Origin: Guadua angustifolia
Lineage: Eukaryota; Streptophyta; Magnoliopsida; Poales; Poaceae
Length of the DNA stretch: 64,000 nucleotides
Reading direction: 5' to 3'
Assembly (NCBI GenBank): GCA_036346375.1
Contig: JAYEVE010001204.1
Span: 33,814 to 97,813, forward strand
A model generated the notes under the pieces. The model saw only the letters and a program-made list of their open reading frames with translations. It did not search any database and was not told the DNA's origin. Numbering within the stretch: the first letter of the stretch is position 1; each line of letters begins with the position of its first letter. The translations under genes and the position numbers were made by a program. Of the stretch, positions 21,697 through 32,644 are shown in pieces.

Positions 21697-21971
21697 CCAA
21701 CTAAAAAAAAAGTCGTGAAAAATTCTGAAAAAATTTTAGATGTACTTCATAGATTACTCTACCTATGTATGAAGTTTCAAAATCAAATTCATTATATATC
21801 AAGAGTTACAAAAGAAAATTTGACAACTTGTCAGAATTTAAACTTTCAGAATTTTCTTTTATAACTCTTGATATATAATGAATTTGAATCTACACTTTTA
21901 TACATAGGTAGAGTAATCTATGAAGTACATCTATATTTTTTTTAGAATTTTTCATGACTTTTTTAGTTAGG
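21697..21971. repeat. Long foldback (about 110-bp arms)
   Basis: The left arm (CCAACTAAAAA..AGTCGTGAAAAATTC through ..CATTATATATCAAGAGTTAC) pairs with the right arm ending GAATTTTTCATGACTTTTTTAGTTAGG. The central loop is ~30 bp. Pairing is imperfect by scattered substitutions and small indels. It could be a foldback MITE, and its transcript would form a long hairpin. Part of the arm (GAAAATTCTGAAAAAAT..GATGTAC) recurs at about 43,590-43,640. Confidence 0.8.
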
Positions 21972-23060
21972 TACGTGTGTACACGGAGGGCTTGTGTACA
22001 CGGGAGGGCTTCTTGGGGTGCTCGCATTTTTATACCAAAGGTGTGGCAAACCACAATTTTTTGTTGTGGCCAAATTGGTCTTCGTACTTGTGCGAAAAAA
22101 ATTGTAGAAAAATGAGTGTGACAATTATGCCATATGATTAATAATTGTAATGTGGTTGTGAAGCAAATGCTAGCGACAGAAAGTAAACCTACTAAATTAG
22201 TGTTGCAAAATTTGGCAATTAACAAAACATCCTCCTAGTCCTTCAGGGCTCACTAGGGGGTCAGTAATTGGAGAGGGTAATATGTTCAGATTATGGTGGT
22301 ATGAATCTCACAAGTCACAATGACTCATATTGAGTTTTATTTATTAGTTAGTTCACCGAAAAGTTTAAACTACTAAAGAAAGGCAGATAATATACTTTAA
22401 CTGGTATTCTAGAAATTTATATATTCATCGGAATTTAAGCAGCACCAGTTAAGCAATTTTTTCCTACTCTAGTTGCACATGATATGAAGTTAGGAGGTCG
22501 AACAAAGAAAAGCCGAGAATTGAGGTCACCAGTTCAGCAATTTTTTCCTACTCTAAGTCAGGATTCACAGGTCGCAAAGCGTGCAAAGTCTAAGGTTCTT
22601 ATTCGGTCTTCACCGGGAGGTCCGGGACACCACATCATCGGGTCTCGACAGTTACGTATGTCCGTCGAATCGATCAGGACCGTTGACACGGCCAAGTGGT
22701 CGCTTCCAACTACAAATAGTCGCCAGATTAATTATTGCATGAACAATATTTCGTCGCGTGTTATGCACTTATGCACCAAAAGCAGCTGCTGAACATGGTT
22801 AGACATCTGTCGTCAACTCTGCCGTCCAACGAAACTGTGGAACGTGTCCATCTTCCTTGAGTTTCATGAAGACTATGACAAGCAGGTGGGCAAAATCTAA
22901 AGTTTTGTTAAGATCTCAGTTTTTCGGACAAAGTCTGAACGAGAAACAAGAAACAAAATTTAAATTCAATTTTTTTTTCAACCGAGATTTCACCGAGAAT
23001 TACCTGTCGATATTACCCGAGATTTCGGTAAAATTGAACATAAGGGTGCTAAGGTAATAC
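21972..23060. other. Unassigned sequence
   Basis: There is no recognised gene. CACCAGTTMAGCAATTTTTTCCTACTCTA occurs twice (about 22,443-22,475 and 22,528-22,560). CCGAGATTTCACCGAGA-type words at about 22,980-23,040 reappear after the gypsy element (about 37,630-37,770). Confidence 0.4.
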
Positions 23061-23415
23061 TTAAGCTCTCATAAAATTTTGGATCATAATCACACTCCAG
23101 TGAATTTATAAAATTCTTACAAGGGTATTGTACCATTTATGTTCTTTCTGTTTTTGATTTTTGAAATATAACAAATGAAGTTCAATGCTTCCATAGATTT
23201 TATTGAGCAAATAAAAAGTGTAATTTTTTTTAATTTTAGAGAATGGTTTTGATGCAATTCTTAAGCTCTCATAAAAATTTTGGATTATGATTACACTCAA
23301 GCAAATTTATAAAATTCTGACAATGTTATTGTCTCAGTTATGTTCATTCTATTTTTGATTTTTTAAAGATAATAAATGAAGTTCAATTCTTTTGAAAATT
23401 TGTTTGTATGATTCT
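23061..23415. repeat. 200-bp tandem duplication, target of the gypsy insertion
   Basis: TTAAGCTCTCATAAAA starts at 23,061 and again at 23,261, and the following ~150 bp align (ATTTTGGAT..ATAAATGAAGTTCAAT). The second unit is interrupted at ATTCT (23,411-23,415), the target duplication of the gypsy element. Confidence 0.75.
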
Positions 23416-24179
23416 TGTTGAGGATTGGATAAGTTATCATAAGGACCATCGTGCCCCGGCAGCCTTTCTTCGGCCGACCATACTCTCCTTTGATGTCGTC
23501 ACAAAGGAAAATCCTCGAACGGACCAGGCTCTAGGCCAAACCCATCCGTGAGCATGCGGCTTAGCCCTCCGAGCATTGTTTCTGGGCAGCGGACAAGGTC
23601 GGCCACGACCAAAAAGACCCCAGCATGCCTCGAAGGTCATGCTCAGTCGTAAAGCGATGTGGCAAAAGCTGCAATAGCCAGATACGCCTACGACTTCGGC
23701 CCATCACATCCACGGCGCCGTGCTTAAAATCGGGACGATCGGCGCCGCGAGAGACACGTAAGGGCGTGACATTCGGATGCGGTTGATTTAAACCATCTAT
23801 AAATACCTCCTCAGAACACGCCGACAAGGGGAGATAGAGACCTACATACACATAGAGGACACACACCATCTTAGAGAAGGCATGTACAAGCATAGTAATA
23901 CCAACACTCTTTTGTAACCGGGCATAGGCAAAGCTAAACCCTGCCAGGACCTTGTAAGCATCCAGATAACCAGCAAAGAAACACTGGATGTAGGGTTGCT
24001 ATCTCGATCGTGAGAGGTCCGAACTAGTATAAAAATCCCCTTATTCGCCGCCCTCTTCGGTAGCTCGACCTCCTTACACGGCATTCTTCGGACGCTGGCT
24101 CTCCGCGGAAAAAGGGGCTCGGTTGATCCCTTAATCAACAAGTAAGCTCGGCAAGGGGTCTGTTCCCCAAGCGCCGACA
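23416..24179 (+). repeat. 5' LTR of the Tat-type gypsy element
   Basis: It aligns with 36.7-37.44 kb over about 700 bp (TTCTTCGGCCGACCAT, TATAAATACCTCCTCAGAAC, GCATGTACAAGCATAGTAAT in both). A TATA box (CTATAAATACC, about 23,798) precedes a transcribed leader. The end is GCGCCGACA, directly before the primer site. The first ~50 bp differ from the 3' LTR. Confidence 0.85.
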
Positions 24180-24181
24180 GC

Positions 24182-24199
24182 TGGCGCCGTCCGTGGGGA
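24182..24199 (+). other. Primer-binding site
   Basis: TGGCGCCGTCCGTGGGGA starts two bases after the 5' LTR. This is the usual primer site of grass Tat-type gypsy elements. Confidence 0.85.
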
Positions 24200-24237
24200 T
24201 CGACTGGAGAATCCTTTTCGTGGAGAATCCCTGAAGA

Positions 24238-26360
24238 TGCCAAATTCTCAAGACGGTCAAGACCTTTGCGTCTTTGATGACGTAGAAGACGATGATATGT
24301 ACTACGCCGATGGGGGCATGGCAGTTGTGGTGATCCGAAGGTCTGCGAGCCCGGAGTCTTTCCCCGGTCGTTGCAGTGCGAGAGCGTTTCCTCCGCTCGT
24401 AGCAAGTTATCCTCATGGGTGATGAGGAAGATAATAGCCTCTATGACGGTCCGGATATCCCCGATCATCTTGAGCCTGATTATGAAACATCATCACGAGA
24501 AGACTCCATGATGTCACCCTCACGGTCTCCGTGCTCTCGCAACGTCAACATGGCGGGAGAGGTAGAAATCCCTGAGGAGGAATCCTCGGGGGCTGCTCGT
24601 CATCGCTGCTATGAAGCCGCCAAGAGCCATCTTGAGGCGTCTCTCGGTAGAACCCTGGTGAGTATCCGTCGTCAAGCTCGTGAGGAGACAGGCACTGGGG
24701 CCGGATCCTCAAACCGCGAAAGTTCTCGTGGGCTTCACTCCCTAGAGCATGCGCGTGGCCGTCAAGCAAGATCGCCCCTTCCGTTCCACGTAGTGTTGAG
24801 CGGCTATGCGCTATAACCTTGATCGTCTGCGACCTCCGGGATTTTCGATCAGGTGGACTGGAAGCAATGGGTGCGGTATGAGCGAGAATCTGGAGAAGCT
24901 GCGCCGACATAAAGCTTTCGGGGTCCCCCGGCGGCAAAAGCGCCGGAGTATTTTCCGGGATGCTAAACCCCATCTTCCTGTTCGCCCTAGGCATGATGGC
25001 CCCCAGGTTTCTGCTCGGGAGGGCCGCAAGAAGCATGACAGGTACCGCGATGATACTCGGAGCAGTTCCCGAACTACCTCATGGGGCTAGAAATGTGCCT
25101 GATCCAGCCGCGGGCACACCGAGTTATCGACCTCGGAGCGGTCTCCGCTGCGCCGACATAGGGAAGTGTTTACTCGTCTCGGCCCTCGTATCGGAGGACG
25201 TCGCGGCAATGACCAGTATGGTCGACCTGCCCGGAGAGGTCATCACAGTAGCCTGGCCTTCGAATGCCGAGCTTTCTCAGCGTCCCTCCGTAATGTCTCA
25301 TGGCCAAGCAAATTCAAGCCCGGCCACATCGAAAGGTTCAACGGTACCCAGAATCCGGACGAGTTCCTTTCAATATACACCACTGTCATCCTGGCTACCG
25401 GGGGGGACGAAGGCGTGATGGCTAACTTCCTCTCCATAGTCCTGGATGGAGCCGCGAGAACATGGCTCTTCAACCAAAAAAAGGGTCGATCCGCTCTTAG
25501 CATCAGCTCAGTGAAGCGCTCTGGGCAAATTTTCAGAGCTGTTGTACCCGCCCGGGCAAGTAGCGCGACCTCGAGCGTCTGATCCAGACCGAAGGCGAGC
25601 CTCTAAGGCACTTTGTTTAAAGATTCATTAAGGTGAGAAATTCCATACCCAATATTTTAGATGAGGCGGTCATCCGAGCTTTTAAGTTCAGAGTTCGGGA
25701 CGTCCACTTCACCTTGAGGACACGAGATTCACCCCGACACATTGCCAAGTAGCCGTTCCACATGGCCGACCGCACGCAATCGAATCGACGAGGCGATCTA
25801 GTGGAAGAAGATGCTGGATGAAGGGAAACTCCCGCCTCAGCCGGGCCTGGAAGGTCCCACGAGTAAGAAGAATCAAGGTTCCGTGGAGAAGAAGAAGTTC
25901 AAGAAATAGAAAAGGCCCTCCGCGCTGAGCATGGTGGCGGCGATCGAGCATCACCCACCACGGGCTTGAGCCACAGCAGCCTTGGAGGAGGCGGGCGCCC
26001 GCCTCGGCTGACACAGCCAGGCCTGGCGCCGACCAAGGTCGCAGCGGCCAAGGTATGCTACCAAGTGACCGTTTCTGCCCGCTTCATCAGGCGCACGGGC
26101 ACAACCTTCGCAATTGTAGAACTTGGGCGTTCCGCCTGGAGCAGTTCTACGACGGTAAGGGCCCTATGCCCACGCTCCCAGAGCAAGAGGAGAACAGTAA
26201 GGCAAAGGGAAAAGGGCCCGCAGTCGGAGATGATGAAGATATGGAGTACCAGGAGCCTCGCAATCATGTCGCAGTTATATTTGGGGGCTCCTCCGCCTAC
26301 AAGTCCTGTAGGGACTTAAAGGAGACGACCCGGGAGGAGCACCATGTTGCGTAGGGCAAG
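24238..26360 (+). pseudogene. gag polyprotein, frameshifted
   Basis: Pieces in successive frames include an acidic N-terminal part (24,238-24,816), a capsid core at about 25,310-25,500 with FNGTQNPDEFLSIYTT and the conserved GAARTWLFN, and a CPLHQAHGHNLRNC zinc knuckle at about 26,070-26,115. It ends in VAVIFGGSSAYKS, leading into protease. The capsid core is typical of Tat-lineage gag. At least four frame changes and internal stops separate the parts, so no Gag could be made from this copy. Confidence 0.8.
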
Positions 26361-26364
26361 CCTC

Positions 26365-27040
26365 CCGTCCAGCAGCTCAGGTGGTCCGAGTTGCCTATTA
26401 ACTTCTCCAAGGACGATTGTTCCCTTGGAATGACCAAGCCTCAGAGGCTCCCTCTGGTCATGAACCCGACCATCGATAGAATAGACGGTGGGGCGAGTCC
26501 TCATCGACGGTGGGAGCTCCACGATCTCATAGCCGCCCGGTCCCGGGACGAGATCACAGTGCCTCGATCCAAGATTAAGAGTATCACAGTCCCCTTCTTC
26601 GGGATTGTCCCGGGCACTTCGGTCAAACCCCTCGGCTAGATAGTCTTGCCCATTAAGTTTGGAAGCTTGAGCAACTTCTGGACAGAGATGATCACTTTCG
26701 ATGTGGTCGACTTCGAGCTGGCCTACAATGCCATCCTCGGCAGGCCAGCCCTCGCCAAGTTCATGGCCGCCACGCACCATGCATACCAGTGTCTGAAGGT
26801 TCTCGGCCCCAAGGGCGTAATTACCGTAAGAGGGAACCCGAAGGCGGCCTTGAGTTGCGGCGAGAGATCGCTCGACATGGTCGGGTAGCTGCCTCAGCGG
26901 GGTCCCGACCAAGGACCGCAAATCCGTCGAAAGTTGCCCTCGGCCGGGAGGAGACCAAAGGCGGTCTTGCGTTGTCAAGCGGCATAAGCGTGCCGACCAA
27001 GGTCGTGCATTTGGGATCTTCCTTATATCCCAAATAGGAA
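26365..27040 (+). pseudogene. Aspartic protease region
   Basis: LPINFSKDDC and LVMNPTIDRI lead to VLIDGGSS (26,497-26,520, another frame), the active-site loop in the DGG form used by Tat elements. A later frame gives FELAYNAILGRPALAKFMAA (26,710-26,770) and GVITVRGNPKAAL. The enzyme would cut Gag-Pol. Frameshifts before and after the active site and a stop after GERSLDMVG disable it. Confidence 0.8.
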
Positions 27041-28170
27041 CTCGAGCTCGTCACTTTCCTCCGGAGGAGAGCGGGCGTGTTCGCCTGGGAACCATTCGAC
27101 ATGCCCGAAGTCCCAAGGGAAGTGATTGAGCACAGGCTAGCTGTTCGGCCTGATAAAAAGCCGGTGCGCCAGAAGCTCAGGCGTTTTTCCCCAGAGAAAC
27201 AAACAATCATCCGGAATGAACTCGACAAACTTCTCAAGGCCGGCTTTATTCGAGAAGTTGAGCATTCGGAATGGCTAGCGAACCCGGTCATCGTTAAGAA
27301 AAAAGGTGGCAAGTGGCGCATGTGCGTCGACTACACGGGCCTGAACGCCGCTTGCCCTAAGGATAATTTTTTTTGCCTCGAATAGACCCGGTTGGTCGAC
27401 TAGCAATAATGAATCCGGTGATGAGTTTCTGGATGCATATTCAAGGCTATCATCGATCAGCATATCACCAAGATGAAGAAAGACTTCCTTCATCACTCCG
27501 TTCGGCACGTTCTACTACACGATTATGTCTTTCGATCTTAGGAACGCTGGAGCGACCTTCCAGCGTTTGATGCAGAAGACCTTCATGGACCAGATAGGGT
27601 GAAATTTAGAGGTCTATGTAGACGACATTATGGTCAAAAGCAAACTTGCCTCGGGTCATGTGTCCGACCTTGAGGAGATCTTTTGTAACCTCAACAAGAA
27701 TCAAATAAGGTTTAATCCAGAAAAATGTGTCTTTGGGGTAAAAGCAGGCAAGGTGCTTGGCTACATGATCGGCCCGCAAGGCGTCGGAGCGAACTCAGAG
27801 AAGATAGAAGCTATTGAGAAAATGCGACCACCCAGTAGCATCAAGGAGGTCCAGACTCTGACCAGACGCATGGCGGCTCTAAGTCGCTTCATCTCTCGGT
27901 TAGGCGGGCGCGGGCTGCCTTTCTTTAAGGCGCTCTGCAAGCACAACGGTTTCACATGGACCGAAGAAGCAAATCAATCCTTTGAAGAGCTGAAGCAGTA
28001 CAACGGTCGGGGGAGGACCTGCTCTTGTATTTGGCAGCAACCCCGCAAGTTGTAAGCGCCCGTCTTTGGTGGCGAAAGAGATGGAGTGGCCGCCAATTTA
28101 TTACGTTAGTGAAGTCTTGCATGGACCAAAGGAGCAAAGACCGATGTCCAAAAGCTACTATACTCATTAC
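27041..28170 (+). pseudogene. Reverse transcriptase domain
   Basis: The domain opens with FAWEPFDMPEVPREVIEHRL and includes PVRQKLRRFSPEKQ, GFIREVEHSEWLANPVIVKK and WRMCVDYTGLNAACPKDNF. After a frameshift near 27,385 the DAYSGYHQ and PFGL-type regions are degraded. The catalytic YVDD box is intact at 27,615-27,626. Thumb/connection sequence follows (FNPEKCVFGVKAGKVLGYMI, RRMAALSRFISRLG). A stop just before EVYVDD and several frameshifts inactivate it. Confidence 0.88.
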
Positions 28171-28172
28171 TC

Positions 28173-28740
28173 ATGGCTTCTAGGAAGCTATGCCACTATT
28201 TCCAGGCTCATAAGGTCGTGGTTCCGACTAACTTTCCGCTTAGGGAGATCCTGAGAAACCAAGATGCTGATGGCCGCATAGCGAAATGGGCTATGGAACT
28301 TGCCGAGTTTGATATTCATTTCTCAGCTCGCACGGCGATCAAGTCTCAAGTTCTAGCGGATTTTGTGGCTGAATGGACGAATCCATCCCCGACCATTGAC
28401 GAGTCCAAGGAATCCGAAGCAGATCATTGGACTATGTACTTTGACAGATCTCGAGCTTACGAACGCTCGGTCGGTGTCGTCTTGGTATCCTCGTGGGGAC
28501 CAGCTCGATCGTCATCCATTGCGCCTTCACGACCAACAACGCGGCGGAGTAAGAAGGCCTCTTGGCCGAGCTGCGAGCGTGCAAGGCTCTCGGGGTCCAG
28601 CGACTGACTGTAAGAGGTGATTCGCAGTTGGTCGTCAACCAAGTTAACAAGGAGTATCAGTGTTCCGATAACTCAATGGCGCTTTACTTAGTTGAGGTGA
28701 GGAAGATGGAGCGGTACTTTAGAAATTTCTAAGTACTCTA
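28173..28740 (+). pseudogene. RNase H domain
   Basis: It contains WAMELAEFDIHFSARTAIKSQ, VLADFVAEW and the catalytic-strand equivalent WTMYFDRSRAYERSVGVVL, where the usual FDGS glycine is Arg. Further motifs continue in other frames (QLVVNQVNKEYQC-like, about 28,625). It would degrade the RNA of the RNA-DNA hybrid, but it is frameshifted around 28,500-28,620. Confidence 0.8.
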
Positions 28741-28798
28741 CATTCCCAGGAAGGACAATTTCCTGGCCGACCATCTCTCCAAGGTCGGTTCCTCTCAG

Positions 28799-30147
28799 AT
28801 GCCCACCCCACCAGGGGCGATTGTCGAGCATCTTTACAAGTCCTCCATTCCCTCTACAGAGGGGGCATCGGAGATGAGCGGTGACGTCTCCCTCCTTGTG
28901 CATGGTGCGAATTGGATGACGCCATTCATCCAGTATCTCGCGCATGGGACACTGCCTGAGGAAGAAGCTGAGCGTTCCCAGCTTATAAGGTGGTCCTCTC
29001 CTTACAAACTGATCGAGGGCGCCTTATACCGCAAAGGGGCACTTGGAGTCCTCTCCAAGTGCATATCTCGGGAAGAGGGTAATTTCCTTCTCAGAGATAT
29101 CCATGAGGGAGTGTGCGGAGCTCACTCGTCCTTCAGGACGCTCGTGAGTAAAGCCTTCCAATTGGGATATTATTGGCCAACGGTCTTAGCTGACGCTCGG
29201 GCGATCGTGGCGACTTGCCGGGCATACCAGTTCCATGCCTGCAAGGCACACCAACCAGCGTACGCGCTCCAAACTATCCCACTCTCATGGGCGTTCTCGA
29301 CCTGGGGAGCCGATATACTCGGGCCTTTCCCCCGTGGTCGAAGGGGTTACAAATTCTTGCTCATAGCCGTCGACACTTTCACTAAGTGGATCGAGGCCGA
29401 GCCCGTATCAACTATTTTGGCTCAAGTAGCCAGGAGGTTTTTTCGCAGCAACGTGGTGACGCATTTTGGGATCCCCAATCGCCTCATCACGGATAACGAC
29501 ACTCAGTTCACTAGTGAACTGTTCCAAGCCTACTGCGAGGATATCGCGACAAAGGTCTGCTGCGCCTCTGTAGCTCATCCGCAGAGCAACGGAGCGGCCG
29601 AGCGAGCAAACGGTCAAATCCTTCAGGGGATCAAGAAGAGGGTCTTCAAAGACCTCGCCCGGCACGGCAAGTCATGGGTGGATGAGCTCCCTTTCGTCCT
29701 CCAGTCAGGGAGACCACTCGTGTGGCCAAGCACGGTGAGACGCCTTTCAACTCGTCTATGGTGCAGAGGACATTCTACACCGAGATTGTCTTTGGGTTCC
29801 CAAAGAGTGCACAGTCGACGGACGCCGACCCGGGAGCTCGAGCGTCTCCTCGACCTCGACCTCACTGAAGAGACACGCGAAGGGGCACTGGTGCGATCTG
29901 CCGTCTCCTTACAAGCTCTTCGTAGGCATGCGGCTAAGTCGATTCGCCCAAGGACCTTGCAAGTTGGCGACCTTATCCTACGTCGAATTTAGGACACGTC
30001 AAAGACCAACAAACTCTCCCCCAGATGGGAAGGTCCGTTCACGGTAGTCTCGGTGGCACGCCTGGGGGCTGTCCGCTTGGCGATGGAAGATGGTCGGGTG
30101 CTCACGAGCTCCTGGAATATCAACCAGCTACGCAAGTTCTTTGTTTA
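28799..30147 (+). pseudogene. Integrase domain and pol C terminus
   Basis: A 397-residue open frame carries the N-terminal zinc region HEGVCGAHSSFRTLV...CRAYQ, in which the second cysteine of the CxxC pair is Tyr. The catalytic core follows: WGADILGPFP with the first Asp, LITDNDTQFTSELF with the second Asp, and SNGAAERANGQILQGIKKR with the Glu. A frameshift near 29,720 scrambles the end of the core. PRWEGPFTVV and SWNINQLRKFFV then finish pol at about 30,147. The zinc-site change and frameshift make it inactive. Confidence 0.88.
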
Positions 30148-30759
30148 AATTTGTATTTACTTTTATGTTTCGCACTTGCTCAACGGTTTTTTTTGTAAAA
30201 AGTTGGTTCCTTCGCTCACGCGAAGTCCGTCACCCCAAGATATTGTGAATGCTTTCAAGGTCCTTTGCCTGTTGATAAGCCGAGCTCGATCTCGCCGAGG
30301 GCATACTTTTTCCTCGATTTTGGTGATGGGGACGAAGCGTCGAGCGCAGAACGTCGCTTCAAACGTCCTTATTCTAAGGTTTGGCTAACATGCGCAAGAA
30401 CGCTCAAAAGCAGCAGTTAACCGGATCACGATCCTGCGCGCGAGGTGTCCATCTTTGTAAGCCAGCTATCATCCGCAGTAGTTCTCCGCTGCATGATCAC
30501 AGTCGCAAGTAGACACCCTCTTGGCCGGTTCAGAGTCCTAGTTAGGTCTGCCAGTGCTTGCTCATTGCGCGTTTTGGCAGACAACCGCACGTTCTTCCAC
30601 GTCAGGAGTATGGGTCCAAGACGTTAAGAAAGTTAAGGCCTCGCGCGTTCTCTTCTCCCAACCTAGCCCATGCTCGCAACTCGGAGAAATCGGTGACTTC
30701 GTCAGTCAGCTGGAAGACAGAAGCGTCAAGCCATTCGCAAGAGAAAGAAATCTACTCAT
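30148..30759 (+). other. 3' non-pol region of the gypsy element up to the embedded copia-type piece
   Basis: No coding sequence is recognised. The exact join between gypsy sequence and the embedded element is not visible. It lies before about 30,760, where the embedded frame begins. Confidence 0.5.
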
Positions 30760-31990
30760 AAAGGTGCTCCAAGTCAAGGTGGTGGTGAACAAGGGGATGA
30801 GGGTCAGGGAGGCAGTGGTGCTGAGGATCCTAGGGCCGCCATGCCTAGGTTAAGGGCGGCTAAGTGTGCGGCTCAGCGCAGGGAAGGAGCGCTGATCGGT
30901 CCATTGGAGATCCACCCCGCTGTTCGTGCTACTCCAATGGGTGTCACTCCTAAGAAGAAAGTGGATTATTGTATTGGGCAAGGAAGAGGCAAGGAAGTCA
31001 AAGACGTAAGTCGACCCTTGATGTACTTGCAAGAGGACTATGTGGACAAGCGTTTTGGAATCACTTCCAACAGATTTCTACGACTACGTGATTCTTTGAG
31101 AAAAAAGAACCCGATGGCATTGATCACGATTACATTGGTCGGGATTACATGGTACAATGAGGAGGACCGAGATTCAATGAGGTGATTCTTGCTTGGCGCG
31201 CCACTGTCTGAGAGAGATCATGTCCTTCAGTGCAAATGGAACAATGAAGTTGTGGCCAGCGATTCTATGTGACCTTGTATGTTGACACAGATGCCGAAAG
31301 CACCATGTGGTTTATGGTTGATGGGCTGTACTATGCGGTGACCAAGGCTCAATTTGCCGACTGCATTGGTTTTTCCACTGAGGGCTGGGAGAATTTGGAC
31401 AAGCTTCATGTTTTTGACTCCTCCAGCATAAATGATTTGACTCCTCTGTATGATGACTCTCAGAACTTCAAGCTGGGCACCACAAAAGGTTTGAAGCCTT
31501 TCTATGCTATTCTGTACAAGTTGCTGAGGAAGACCTTGTGGCCCAAGGAGGGAGACGCCACCAACATCAGTTCCTACTCTAGGAACCTGCTTTTGAGGAT
31601 TGGCGAGGGTTCTAGGCCGTTTGATGTATTTGACTTTATTTGGTAAGAGATCCGCCTCAACTCCTCTCGGCCGAAAGCGATTGCGGATTCGCTCCATACG
31701 TGATGTGTATGGTTGAGAGCATCTCTGGCTTGTGGTTTGCTAAGGATGTGGAGCATGTGCCGTACCGTGTTCGTGTGATCAAGGCTCCACCTCCTCCAGT
31801 TCCATGATCCCTCCTCCTTCAAATACCACTACTGTGTCAAAAGCCACTTGTGAGGCCCTCACAGGTGATCCCTCTTCCCCAAGCGGCTCCATCAAGAACA
31901 TGCTTCGTGCTATCTTTTGTCTTGGGATCAAGAACCACAAGAAGATCAAGCAGATGAATGAGAAGATCACCGACACTCGCCGTCACTCAA
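30760..31990 (+). pseudogene. Retroelement ORF of unknown function next to a SIRE-type 3' LTR
   Basis: Frames at 30,841-31,185, 31,269-31,646 and 31,804-31,995 read as one broken protein. It has a Gly/Glu/Gln-rich basic start, a central globular part with WFMVDGLYYAVTKAQFADCI, LRKTLWPKEGDATNISSYS and RPFDVFDFIW, and a basic helical end (SIKNMLRAIFCLGIKNHKK). It resembles proteins usually annotated in grass genomes only as unclassified retrotransposon protein. It does not show RT, protease, integrase or a zinc knuckle. The position between pol and PPT/LTR is where SIRE elements keep an env-like ORF, but I see no signal peptide or membrane segment. Function unknown. Confidence 0.55.
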
Positions 31991-32644
31991 TGTGATCAAG
32001 GGAAAGCTCAACTTGTCGTGGTTCTTCCGAGGAGTCCGAGTCAGAGTCTGATTCTGCGACTGTTGATTCGACAACCTGGCAGCTCTTTGACCTTCCCGCC
32101 ACTCTGGCGCCCTCTGGTGACGATGAGGGCAACTCAAGTATGTGCTTATCAGAGAACGAGGCAAAGATTTACAGCGATGATGGCGGTGAGGTGACCTCTT
32201 TGGTGTCTTGATGCCAAAGGGGGAGTGAGGGTCATTAGATTTGTTTATTTCTCGCTTTGAGTGTGGTTGTTTGCTTATGTGCTTGACTATTGATAGCTGA
32301 ACCTGTGTTGCTTACTCTTGTTTGCTTGTTGGATGTTGAAATTATTAGCTTAAATTAGCTTAAATATTTCCCTTTAACCATTGCATTTGTGTGATATCAT
32401 GTCATGGTTATTTATGCAATTTATCTTGCTATATATCATATGGTACTCTCTCGAAAGCAGAAATTTAGGGGGAGCTCTCGCAAAATTTTCCCGTAAATAT
32501 GTGCATTTGACATTCCACCCAAATTATTTCAATGCACACATTTAGGAGGAGCTTCTCCGTGTATTTGGTTTTCCAAATACTCTCTCATTTCAATTTTATC
32601 TAAATCTAATCGTGTTGTCATCAATTCACCAAAAAGGGGGAGAT

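Noticed and set aside
24235..30147. Intact gypsy polyprotein
   Set aside because: All motifs are present in order but at least several frame changes and stops interrupt gag, protease, RT and integrase; listed as pseudogenes instead.
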